Below are positions 25,701 through 33,554 of a stretch of 64,000 nt of DNA, piece by piece. Under the pieces are notes generated by a model that worked only from the letters and a program-made list of their open reading frames with translations, was not told the origin of the DNA and did no database searches. The stretch's first letter is position 1; every line of letters begins with the position of its first letter. This DNA is from Hemibagrus wyckioides. Its lineage: Eukaryota > Chordata > Actinopteri > Siluriformes > Bagridae. The stretch spans positions 10,824,205 to 10,888,204 of the forward strand of contig NC_080726.1 in the NCBI RefSeq assembly GCF_019097595.1. Reading direction: 5' to 3'. A program made the position numbers and the translations under genes.

Positions 25701-28700
25701 AAATGCTTTAGAAAAAAATCTTAGCAACAATTCATTTATTTGTTCATTCATTCATCATTTAAAAAATATTTTAATATTAATATTTGTCAATGAACACAAG
25801 AACCATGTAAAATGTAAACACTAGATACCATGCAAAAATAAAATAAAAAACTAAAACTGATTGATGGGTAACATAGTTCATCAGCCCTTTGGTGCTACCA
25901 TGCCAGGTGGTAGTATGTGAGGGTGTTTTTTTTTCCCACAGTGCTTTATTTATGTAAATAGCCCGGTTTTGAAACTTCAATAAATCACGTGTGGGAGTTA
26001 ATTAGTTTGAGGACCTACACTGACTAATCACTACAACAGCACCTGCTCCTGTGGTCAATTACTGCATCTAATAAACCTAATAATCCTTCTTTCAATAAGA
26101 TGAGCCGTGTAGAATATTTGATCTTTTACTGCTTAACGTTTCTACTTTTTTTTGCTGATGTGATGTGCTGCTTATTATTCTATTTATTTGGCAACAGAAT
26201 GAATTATTGTCACTATCACTGGTGGAACTGATTCTTTTAGTCATCTTGTGAAGTATAAAGACATCTTTTATCCAGGGTAGAGTGTTGTGGACTGCGGGTG
26301 GCTTATACGACTCTGTGGTGCTATTGTAATAGCGGGGGTCGGCTTTGACTCTTTCCTATTGTGTTTAATTGCTTTGCATGTGTCTCGGTTCTCTGTGGAC
26401 ACTGTTGAATCCCGCATCGCAAGGCGCTAAAGCAGTCGATCGATCTCATCTTTCCATTTCTCCATCCCTCCCCCTTTTAACCACTTCCGCTTTACAGTCG
26501 ACGGACGAGACCATGTGTGCATGTCTGTGTATGAGAAGCAGAGACGATGAGGGTGTGATGGAAGAGAGGAGGGAGATACGGGGAGGGGGTGGGGGTGGGG
26601 GAGATGGAAGAGAAGAGGGAGGGAGGGAGGGAGGGAGGGAGGTAAGGGTGTTTTAGGAGAAGCTGAGATCTAGGCGTTTGCCGGTAGCTACTGCCAAAGC
26701 TGTCATGCTATGATGCCAGGGATGAGGTAAGGCTATTTAAAGGGAGGCTGGCGTTCTCCTCATTCTTTTGCGTGATGTCCCTCTTCCCACGTTTTCTCTG
26801 TGTGTCTCTCTCTCTTGTTCTCTCTCATTCTTTCTCGGCATTAGCATGGGCCAGAGCTGCAGTGTATGCTCTTTCTCTAAGTCTATCCCCCTCATTTGCT
26901 GTCTGGATGCTCAGTGGACACGGGTAAAGCAGTTGTAGCTTTAGTTGCACTCTCAGGGAGGATTGCCTGTGTGTATGTGTGTATATCTGTGTGTATAGTG
27001 GTGCATGGACTGATTCAGAGAGCTGCTGTCATATTGTTCGTGAAGTAGTTTATGTACTTCTTTCTGTCTGTGTGAATTCATTTGTATGTGCACGCTTTTA
27101 TGTGTGAGATCAGTGTTGATTAGCCGCTGTGGCTATCCTCAAGACATGCTAGAGATCAGATCACGCCCCATGTTTACCCACAGACACCTGATGCCAGATG
27201 ATTCCATTGCACTGATACAACTCACTATTCATCATCTTTAATCTCTCATTTCCACTTTTGCTTTGAATTGCTTTCCTCCTTTGACTTGAAATATAGTCAT
27301 ACATTCCACCTTACATGCTTATGTGGAGTGCAGTCACAGTTGTGGATGTGTTGGGGTTTAATCCCTTTATAGGGCTTTGATTTATGGGGTTGGTAATAGG
27401 TGGGAACAGTGTCCTTGATACAGCCCCTGTCATGTCCAGTGCAGATGGTTTCTAGATGGAAATAAACCCAGGGGAATCAGGGGTTGCCTGCAATTCTTAG
27501 CATGTATACAAAAGAAACAAAGATCTGAATGGAAGAATGGTGTAAACAACCTCAGATCCAGAGGTCATGACCCTGTAGAAATGCTGGTTTATATTAGTGT
27601 TTGATGCATTAAGATGCATTTCTCTAGTCTGTGGATGATAATGCTTATCATATTTAATGCCTTTCTTCTTTAGAACTATAAAAGTGATGAGTCATCATAC
27701 AATAACTTTACCATGGATTATGTAGTAATATTTCTAATGCAATAGATAATACAGATATCGAGCATTGCCTACAGTACTTTTCATCCACATGGGTTATTTA
27801 TACCGTCTGTGTGTGACTGCGTTGGTTGATTGCACAGCTTTTGTGCAAACAGACACGTGGATTAAAAGGAAAATGAGCAAATCAATAGCAGTAGATTAAG
27901 GTTTGTTGCTAGCCTTTACCTAGTATTTCTGTTCAGTTTTGTTTTTTACTGGGATTACAGTTGTTTAAGTTATTTTTCCACTGATTTTTTGAAGAAGATT
28001 AGTGAGTGGCAGGACTACTCACATGACTACTTTTCCCATCAGCGACTACACTTCACCGGAGAACATGTCATATGATCATTTGCACCTGTGTCATATTTTG
28101 AGTATTTAAGTCATGTCTTGCGCTGCAGTCATCGTCTAGCTTTTGTCTTACGCTGTTGTTAGTTTGTTGTGTTGTCTAATCCATGTATGTCTTTCTGTCT
28201 CAAGATCCTACTCCATGTCTGTGTTTACAGTTTCTGTATCGATCGTGTTTCATTAAAATACAAATCCGCATCCGCCTTCTTTACAAATGACATGAGCGTG
28301 AGAAAGAAAGATGAACTAAATCTCGCAGTAATATCTCAGTGATATCTTAGCAAGTGAAATTTATGAGATTATGGTACAACAACTATAATGATTAAGCGTA
28401 GTGTTGTTTACAAGGATTTTTTTTTAAGCAGAAAACTTTTGTTGTAGCAAAAATCTAAATTATCTGCCAATAGAGTTCGGCTTGCAATTAGAAACAATGC
28501 CTGCTTGTTTTATCATAATTTCATGATGTGAAAGAGATAAATTCAGTTATATTCAAGTTCTTTTCAATTGATTTCAATGCAAGATGTTCTTTGTGAAATG
28601 TTGCAGTCTTATCCTGGGGAGATTTGGTGACAGTCTAGCATCTGTTAGACTGGGAATGAATTAAACTCAATATAATTCATTTAATTGCAAATATTTTTTT

Positions 28701-31700
28701 TTAATATTTAAATATTAAACTATTTCTGTGTTTCATCAGACTATTTTGTGCATTTATATGCACAAATTTATGTTCTTCTATGTCTGTGTGTTGCAGAACG
28801 AGAATGCCTTGGTGAAGGAGAGGGAATTGTCCCTGGAGCTTTCCAGGATCAGGGATGAAGTGGGTAAGTGGAGATGAGGCTGCTTTGACTCACTCTGTAC
28901 ACTAACCCTCATGAAATAGAGCACTTGAAATGGTAGCATGATGTCACAAAAACAATGTGGAATAAAGGTAGGGAAATCCATCAGACCACACACTCCGTTA
29001 CTAATCTCCTGCTCTCTTCTTTGTAATTGAATCTGCCTGTCGCTGTCTGTAGTGGTCAGCGTGGGCCGGTGGGAGCGCTTGCAGGGTGAGAAGGCTGAGT
29101 TGGAGCGCATTTTTGAGCAGCAGCTGAGGAAGCTGAAGGACGAGCAGGAGAAGGAGCTGCAGGATCTGCAGGAGAGGCTGAGAGAAGAGCAGCAGAAGGA
29201 GTTTGAGATTCTGCAGCGACAGCAGAACAGCCAGCTAGAGCAGCTCAGCTCCCAGCACCAACAGCAGGTCAGACACATGCATCAGCCATTTAGCCAGTTT
29301 TTCTTCATGTATGTTCAAGCTCCAAGCTCTCTGCACTACCTACTAATAATAATATTGCTTGTCAGGTGGAGGAGATGAGCGAGAGCCATGAGGCAGCCAT
29401 GCTGGAGATGGAGGCCACTCATAAGGCCACACTGGCCACTCTACAGGAGGAGCACGCTAGGACGGTCAAAAGTGAGTCCTTTGGAAAAATCCAGAAAACC
29501 TAATCCTATTTATCCTAATAAATAAAAAAAAAACAGAGAAAATAGAATTATACAAATAAAACCTGGTATACTATTATGGCTTAGCTAAGCCAAGCCGGCA
29601 CAGAGGTATATATTAATGCACACATTTTCTGTATTAACAAAAATGTAAAGAGATTCCTTCAGCACTGCTTTATTTATTGTTGTCTAACAAATAATGGATT
29701 TAAACATTAAAACATTAATATAATGTTTTTTTTTAACTGTGACCCAGTTAACTTTTTTTTACTATGACCCAGATTTCTGTAAGGAAGTAATTTCTTTAAT
29801 ATTAATCTCTTAATTTTATAATATCTTGAGTTTCTCTGTATCTCTCTTGGGTTGACTTGTTCTGCATAAATTAATAATTATTTTATTCATACCAATTCTT
29901 TAAATTAAATTTTGCTTCAGTGTATTTTAATAATATATAATCGAATTCTTTGACCTTGTTGGTGGCCAGAACTTTGCAGCTCGATATTTTAAATTCATAG
30001 AAGTTTCTGGATTATTGATGAACATGTTTTAATCGTTAAATGGAAAGCTCTGGGAAAGTCTTAAACATAGAGGTAAATGTTGGTGAAGGATCACTTGTTT
30101 TAGCTGATATATGTGTGAGCCGCTTGTTTAATGGACATTCTATTATATTCAATGAAATTATAAAGGTTTTTAAAAACGTATAAAGCTCAATAGTGCTGTA
30201 TTTCCTATTAAACTTGCTCTGGTTTACTTTTATCTCATGGATTCATTAGTAATGATAGAGATTAATTCTTTCTCTTGAAACAAGGACAGTCGTAGAAAAG
30301 CATTTCACTACATGTCATACTGTGTATGATAAAATTTGTATTTCAATTTAGATCTCAAGATGGCACACGAACAGCAGAGGAAATCTCTGGAAGAAGAATT
30401 CGAAAAACTCAGATTATCACTGCAGGTAGAATTAAACGCCCCAAAATTGCCCAAGCGTATACATTACCTTATCTTACTGACAGCCAATGAGATGATACAG
30501 CTGCTTTTGCGTGTCGTTTACGGTGATGTGTTCAGGATCAGGTGGACACACTGACGTTTCAGAACCGCAGCTTGAGCGACCGAGCTAAGCGCTTTGAGGA
30601 GGCGCTGCGCAGGAGTACAGATGAACAGATTGTGGTACTGCAGTTGCTTCACTTGCATTTATGTGTCTGAGTGTGCAGTTCACACGATATAGGACTTCCA
30701 TATTTTATCAGCATATATTAATATGTGTACGTTTGTGTTTATATGTACTCAGGAAGCTTTGGCGCCGTATCAGCACATAGAAGAGGATCTGAAGAGTCTT
30801 AAAGAGGTTCTGGAGATGAAGAATCAGCAGATCCACCAACAAGAAGTCAAGATATCTGAGTTGGAGAAACTGGTTAGTGTTACTACAGAAGCACAGGGGA
30901 AAGTGAAAGTAAAGCAATATTTATATGATGAGACTGTAGGGCTGTAACCATGCCAACAAATGGAATTACGCCTCAAAAGATTAAAATGATAAGAATCAAA
31001 TAAAGGTAATGAATTAGGTTTTGTCTTACAGTGCTCACAGACCAAAATAGCAGTCTAATGCTGTAAAGATTTCTTTTTTAGCATCTAGCCAGGCCATGCC
31101 TGCTGTGAGGTTTGACAATCAGTTTTACGTCACACTGCATCTAGCTTCTTGTCCAAAAAGGCATTTGTTTATTTGTGCACATCCAGTATTTACATTAACC
31201 TGATAACCTCATGGTACATAATCTACAGAGAACCTTATATTTTTTGCACACTTATCTTTCTACAAGCTTCAGAATCTCCTCGTGCTCTCATGCTCACTGT
31301 GATAATAGAAATTTAAATACTGTAACAAAAAGAGCTGTTCAGACTAAGATATAGTCTCTTTGAGGTTAAGGGTTAGATTGCCCTATGTGTGTGGAGTTTG
31401 TATTGTTCTCCCCATGCTATGGGGTTTCCTCAGTTTCCCCCAGTTTCCCCCAGTTTCCTCCCCCAGTCCAAATACATGCGTTGTAGACTGATTGGCATCA
31501 CTAAATTTACCAAAAAGTGTGTGAATGAGTGTGTGTGATTGTGCCCTGAAATGGGTTGGCCCCTACCCCTGCCTTGTGCCCTGAGTCCCGTGGGATAGAC
31601 TCCACAAGACCCTGTGTAGGATAAGCAGCACAGAAAACAGACGGATGGATGGATGGATCATAGAGGTTTATGGCATTCCATCTTTAAAATATATTAGTAT

Positions 31701-32190
31701 TGTCTAAAACAGTTTGTGAGTAAACCATAAGAAAGTTCTGTGTAATTGCAATGTCAGCCATATTGTCCTGGAAATTCTTGGACATATGCAGTGACAAAAT
31801 GGACCAAACTCTCTAACAGATGCTGGAAGTCTGGCTTGTAAGATTTAACATCAAGAAAATAACATGGACAGGATCTTTTGGTTATGTTGTGACTAGCAAC
31901 ACTGCACGACCTAACCTATGGAGAGTTAACAGAGAAAGCACTTTTTAGAGATAAACTGCCTTCAACGTTTAAGTTACAGTTACAAGATCATGCGCAGATC
32001 AAAAGTGAATGTGAAAAGGACTTACAGATTTCTGACAAACTGAACATGTCAGCTATGTGACATCCATTTTCAGTCTCTGAAATGTAATTGAGGTTTAAGG
32101 AAGCTTTTAAACTCACCAAATAGCACTGCATCACAGTTTGACTTGCTGTGTATTACTGTTCAGCAAAAACTGTAAAACTGACTTGTTCTC

Positions 32191-32227
<37 letters not shown>

Positions 32228-32567
32228 GCAATCAGGATCGAATCTCCCATTTAAAGCTGCCAATCCGTTCTGATCATTCTTATGAAATAACACACTTTAA
32301 TACAATAATACAAATAATTCAAAACCTCTTTTAGTATGTATCTGTAAATCTAAAGAAATCCTTTTTTTATGTTATGCAGGCCCAGAAGAATGCCTTGTTG
32401 GAGGAACGTGTTCAGGTTCTACAGCAGCAGAATGAGGACCTTAAGGCGAGAATAGACCTCAACCTTGCCATGTCCAGGTGTTTGCACATCTGCACACTAA
32501 AGATCGCTAAATGTCTCAGTGTGTGCTAAATGATTATTTAGACCTTCAAATAATTATATCCTCTTAT

Positions 32568-32632
<65 letters not shown>

Positions 32633-33554
32633 CTGTTTTCCAACACTAATGATTTTCTAATTTTTTAAAGAATGCTGTCATGTAATTAAGCTGTTTAGAG
32701 TTGTGTTTAATGTTACAGAACGCCCACAAAAAAAAGCTAGTTCCTGTTATCACTTGTCTTATAGCAGCACAAGACTCTCTTTTTCTCACTTTTGAAGTTA
32801 TCATGTTACATGGAAAGTGCAGAGTCAATCATCCTGAAAAATGTACCATGTCAGAAAAGCTACAGCTTTATTACTGTTACTGGAGACACTCTCTAAAACC
32901 TCTATATAAATGTATTATCAAAGATTACACACATCAGTTCATGATTTAGAGCCTTAATTTAAACCTGTAATTTATCTTCTGTAATTGTTTGTTATAGAAA
33001 ATGATCAGAATTCTTAAAAGTGAGAATTCAGCATGCTGTGGTACATAAGCAGATAGCACTGCATATAGAAAGTCAAGTCAAGTCAGAAAGCTTTATTGTC
33101 ATTTCAACCACATATAGCTAACGCAGTACATAGTGAAATAAAACAACGTTTCTCCAGGACCCTGGTGCTACACAGACAACATACAACATATAACTAGAAA
33201 GCAGAAGTTATCATTGCTAATAACTGTGACTTCAAATGGAAAATGAAAACAGACTCATGAAAACAGTTAGATAAATGAAAGCCGTTTGTGTTTTAGTTAC
33301 ATTATTATCTTGCATGTCAAACTAATCCTTTACCTCATTCTGTCAGGCAACTGTCAGAGGAGAACGCAAACTTGCAGGAGTATGTGGAGAAGGAGAGTAA
33401 TGAGAAAAAGCGACTGAGTCGCACAAACGAAGAGCTGCTCTGGCGTCTGCAGACGGGCGAGTTGAGCCCACGCATGTCACCCAGCCAGTCGCCACTCCAT
33501 CGACCTTCTCCAAGCCCGGGCTCGCCATCCCAGCTCCCACCCTTTCCTAGATGA
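8093..33554 (+). CDS. mtus2: MTUS2-like microtubule plus-end coiled-coil protein, 14 coding exons
   Basis: Joining 14 exons (each listed separately) gives one uninterrupted 1196-residue frame with every junction in phase and GT-AG ends. Human MTUS2 (TIP150) is about 1370 residues. The family binds microtubules and EB1 at growing plus ends. Residues 1-580 are an acidic then Ser/Pro-rich disordered half with an SxIP EB1-type motif (S436-G-I-P439) and a conserved block containing [10 protein letters not shown]. Residues about 650-800 are Ser/Pro-rich linkers, and about 830-1150 are a long Glu/Lys/Gln coiled coil. The end, with [15 protein letters not shown] followed by a Ser/Pro tail, matches MTUS2 rather than MTUS1, whose tail differs. 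The start is fixed by an in-frame TGA at 8087-8089 just upstream; the ATG has A at -3. A second ATG lies two codons later. Family assignment is from remembered sequence similarity; no search was run. Confidence 0.93.
9959..10166 (+). CDS. mtus2: mtus2 exon: residues 581-649
   Basis: Acceptor TTTGTCTAG and donor ACAG/GTTAGT bound a 208-base exon (phase 0 in, 1 out). It encodes a basic segment with [12 protein letters not shown], closely resembling the same region of vertebrate MTUS2. Confidence 0.9.
11083..11107. repeat. Perfect 11-bp inverted repeat with a 3-base loop
   Basis: GTTAGATGTGT, GGA, ACACATCTAAC form a perfect hairpin. The left arm with its flank (ACCTGGTGTTAGATGTGTGG) is repeated directly at 11106-11125, so the structure includes a tandem duplication. 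Confidence 0.8.
11684..11800 (+). repeat. Degraded SINE-like fragment
   Basis: CAGTTTAAATCCTAGGGCTG followed by GAGCCCTTGAACAAGGCCCTGT and CTTAACTGCTC resembles the tRNA-derived body of teleost SINEs (B-box-like AGTTTAAATCC). Family not identified. Confidence 0.4.
12279..12485 (+). CDS. mtus2: mtus2 exon: residues 650-718
   Basis: A 207-base exon (phase 1 in and out) with acceptor TCTATCAG and donor GTAAGT. It encodes [34 protein letters not shown], a Ser-rich conserved MTUS block. Its GC content is clearly higher than the AT-rich flanking intron. Confidence 0.92.
14340..14480. repeat. Compound AAAT / AGAC / AGGC / AGAT microsatellite
   Basis: About 8 AAAT units, then AGAC, AGGC and about 19 GATA-type units in direct succession. 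The 90-residue ORF on the minus strand with Leu-Ser-Ile-Tyr repeats is the translation of this tract. Confidence 0.95.
15413..15483. repeat. CT-rich microsatellite
   Basis: About 15 uninterrupted CT units followed by degenerate CT/CA sequence; a polypyrimidine tract in the transcribed direction of mtus2. Confidence 0.85.
16863..17409 (+). mobile_element. Tc1-like element, internally deleted, with terminal inverted repeats
   Basis: The left end CTCTGGAAAAAAATAAGAGA plus CCACT is mirrored at the right by AGTGGTCTCTTATTTTTTCC; the bases outside are TA, the Tc1 target. Inside, 16895-16970 encodes, across a frameshift, SPDLNP and [17 protein letters not shown], the catalytic-Glu region of a Tc1 transposase, and the 16999-17256 ORF continues as its C-terminus. 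The N-terminal and central transposase parts are absent, so it cannot move by itself. Confidence 0.8.
18126..18272 (+). CDS. mtus2: mtus2 exon: residues 719-767
   Basis: A 147-base exon (phase 1 in and out) from acceptor CTGTAG to donor GTGAGT. It encodes a Ser/Arg/Gly-rich linker with [14 protein letters not shown]. Conservation is weaker here; the support is phase, strong splice sites and raised GC. Length divisible by three makes it a possible cassette exon. Confidence 0.78.
18715..18813. repeat. TATAT pentanucleotide tandem array
   Basis: About 19 nearly perfect TATAT units (AT only) in the intron after residue 767. The ORF through it is an artefact (repeated Ile-Leu-Tyr-Tyr). Confidence 0.95.
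19720..21240. repeat. A/C-rich, G-poor block of AAC/ACC repeats
   Basis: About 1.5 kb of the plus strand is made of AAC, ACC, ATC and related triplets with almost no G. The first 700 bases are degenerate; the last 650 are an ordered minisatellite. The transcribed RNA of mtus2 would carry the A/C-rich strand. Confidence 0.9.
20540..21170 (+). repeat. 51-60 bp minisatellite, about 12 units
   Basis: Units share GTAATACAAATAACACCACC and AGCACAAGTATTGCCATC and differ mainly in the number of ACC triplets, so lengths change by three bases. This keeps a 280-codon frame open (20434-21276, repeated [17 protein letters not shown]) and an opposite-strand frame too. Being intronic and open on both strands, it is treated as non-coding. 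Confidence 0.85.
22613..22711 (+). CDS. mtus2: mtus2 exon: residues 768-800
   Basis: A 99-base exon (phase 1 in and out) from AAATAAG/CTGC to donor GTGAGT. It encodes a basic segment with [17 protein letters not shown], comparable to the short SSPKR linker of human MTUS2. The acceptor has a weak pyrimidine tract; an alternative AG lies at 22618-22619 but breaks the phase. Confidence 0.78.
22728..22768. repeat. TG microsatellite
   Basis: About 20 perfect GT units directly after the donor of the exon ending at 22711. Such tracts next to donors can influence splicing. Confidence 0.9.
23461..23714 (+). repeat. 254-bp direct repeat, copy 1
   Basis: Collinear along its whole length with 25361-25614, sharing for example CATGCTGTTAAAC, TAAAACATAAT, CCCAATTTCTGTTCATA and AATTTATTTTAACCCA-type sequence. 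Both copies lie in introns on either side of the exon at 24392-24594. Confidence 0.8.
24392..24594 (+). CDS. mtus2: mtus2 exon: residues 801-868, start of coiled coil
   Basis: A 203-base exon (phase 1 in, 0 out) with donor TAAG/GTAACA. It encodes [17 protein letters not shown] then [17 protein letters not shown], the conserved segment that opens the C-terminal coiled-coil domain. An alternative AG at 24398 would shift the phase. The exon lies between two 254-bp direct repeats. Confidence 0.9.
25361..25614 (+). repeat. 254-bp direct repeat, copy 2
   Basis: Same orientation as copy 1, exactly 1900 bases downstream, with scattered substitutions and small indels. Either a local duplication or two copies of an unrecognised dispersed repeat. 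Confidence 0.8.
26577..26650 (+). repeat. G-rich tract, potential G-quadruplex
   Basis: Runs such as GGGGAGGGGGTGGGGGTGGG and then repeated GGGA units lie about 200-270 bases before the alternative ATG. G-runs separated by one or two bases fit a G-quadruplex. Confidence 0.65.
26734..26741 (+). promoter_or_regulatory. TATA-like box of a candidate internal mtus2 promoter
   Basis: TATTTAAA lies about 105 bases before the alternative ATG at 26846, followed by a CT-rich stretch that could hold the transcription start. A G-rich tract lies further upstream. MTUS genes are known to use internal promoters for short isoforms; use of this one is inferred. Confidence 0.4.
26846..26923 (+). CDS. mtus2: Candidate alternative first coding exon of a short mtus2 isoform
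   Basis: An ATG in a strong context (A at -3, G at +4) opens 26 codons that run without a stop to a donor (ACGG/GTAAAG) in phase 0. The next downstream exon (28797) also starts in phase 0, so joining them keeps the mtus2 frame and would give a 354-residue protein made almost only of the coiled coil. The N-terminus [12 protein letters not shown] fits the N-myristoylation pattern (Gly2, Ser6), with cysteines at 5 and 8 as possible palmitoylation sites. A TATA-like box lies upstream. It sits in the long intron 24595-28796. Chance is possible because the ORF is short. Confidence 0.55.
27990..28290 (+). mobile_element. LTR-like or dispersed repeat fragment
   Basis: CACATGACTACTTTTCCCAT, a TATA-like GTATTTAAG, then CATTAAAATACAAATCCGCA resemble the promoter-to-polyA layout of a common teleost dispersed repeat. 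No ends or duplication of the target are clear and no coding part is present. Confidence 0.35.
28797..28863 (+). CDS. mtus2: mtus2 exon: residues 869-890
   Basis: A 67-base exon (phase 0 in, 1 out) from TGTTGCAG to donor GTAAGT, encoding [21 protein letters not shown], close to the human counterpart. It is the first exon shared by the long form and the candidate short isoform. Confidence 0.93.
29053..29267 (+). CDS. mtus2: mtus2 exon: residues 891-962, coiled coil
   Basis: A 215-base exon (phase 1 in, 0 out), acceptor CTGTAG and donor CAG/GTCAGA. It encodes heptad-like Glu/Gln/Leu/Lys-rich sequence such as [18 protein letters not shown]. The Cys/Ser-rich ORF on the opposite strand (28778-29278) is its shadow. 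Confidence 0.92.
29366..29471 (+). CDS. mtus2: mtus2 exon: residues 963-997, coiled coil
   Basis: A 106-base exon (phase 0 in, 1 out) after a short 98-base intron; acceptor TTGTCAG, donor AAA/GTGAGT. It encodes [20 protein letters not shown], matching the human region with the same spacing. Confidence 0.92.
29472..30351 (+). other. mtus2 intron between residues 997 and 998
   Basis: AT-rich, with T runs and no recognisable repeat or exon. I see nothing further in it. Confidence 0.6.
30352..30425 (+). CDS. mtus2: mtus2 exon: residues 998-1022, coiled coil
   Basis: A 74-base exon (phase 1 in, 0 out), acceptor CAATTTAG and donor CAG/GTAGAA. It encodes [15 protein letters not shown], which is nearly invariant in MTUS2 relatives. 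Confidence 0.92.
30536..30634 (+). CDS. mtus2: mtus2 exon: residues 1023-1055, coiled coil
   Basis: A 99-base exon in phase 0 at both ends, acceptor GTTCAG. It encodes [20 protein letters not shown], diagnostic of the family. The donor is read as GTG/GTACTG, which keeps the length of the human counterpart; a GT three bases earlier would remove one valine. Confidence 0.9.
30753..30872 (+). CDS. mtus2: mtus2 exon: residues 1056-1095, coiled coil
   Basis: A 120-base exon in phase 0 at both ends, acceptor TACTCAG and donor CTG/GTTAGT. It encodes [20 protein letters not shown] and a following helix ending in ELEKL. Confidence 0.93.
31377..31660 (+). repeat. Teleost dispersed repeat ending in GGAT units
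   Basis: GTGTGGAGTTTGTATTGTTC, CCCAGTCCAAATACATGC, TGTGCCCTGAAATGGGTTGG and CTGCCTTGTGCCCTGAGTCC followed by GATGGATGGATGGAT match a repeat very common in fish genomes, probably a retroposon 3' region. Confidence 0.65.
32189..32230. repeat. AAC microsatellite
   Basis: About 13 CAA units in a row. Confidence 0.9.
32380..32477 (+). CDS. mtus2: mtus2 exon: residues 1096-1127, coiled coil
   Basis: A 98-base exon (phase 0 in, 2 out), acceptor TATGCAG, donor CCAG/GTGTTT. It encodes [16 protein letters not shown], strongly conserved in MTUS2. Confidence 0.93.
32570..32630. repeat. AT microsatellite
   Basis: About 30 perfect AT units. Confidence 0.95.
33073..33200 (-). repeat. Retroposon 3'-tail-like repeat
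   Basis: AGTCAAGTCAGAAAGCTTTA followed by TTGTCATTTCAACCACATAT and GCTACACAGACAACA is shared in part with 51927-51985. Such GTCAA-tailed fragments are frequent in fish; family not identified. Confidence 0.55.
33347..33554 (+). CDS. mtus2: mtus2 last coding exon: residues 1128-1196 and stop
   Basis: Acceptor TTCTGTCAG opens [17 protein letters not shown], then [16 protein letters not shown], and a Ser/Pro-rich tail ending in FPR before TGA at 33552-33554. Ser-Pro pairs in the tail are possible proline-directed kinase sites. This tail is the main reason for choosing MTUS2 over MTUS1. Confidence 0.95.

Larger units (their letters stand above)
24595..28796 (+). other. mtus2 intron between residues 868 and 869, with candidate internal promoter
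   Basis: Besides copy 2 of the direct repeat and an ATTC tract (25319-25357), the stretch 26300-26950 is richer in GC and CpG than the rest and holds a G-rich tract, a TATA-like box and the candidate alternative first exon. A retroelement-like segment lies near 27990-28290. Confidence 0.55.
30873..32379 (+). other. mtus2 intron between residues 1095 and 1096
   Basis: Contains a dispersed repeat (31377-31660) and an AAC microsatellite (32189-32230). No exon-like ORF. Confidence 0.6.
32478..33346 (+). other. mtus2 intron between residues 1127 and 1128
   Basis: Holds an AT dinucleotide run (32570-32630) and a retroposon tail-like repeat (33073-33200). Nothing else recognised. Confidence 0.6.

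Noticed and set aside
28778..29278. 166-codon Cys/Ser-rich ORF on the minus strand, suggestive of a metal-binding protein
   Set aside because: Antisense of Gln/Glu/Leu-rich coiled-coil exons of mtus2 and it crosses their introns.
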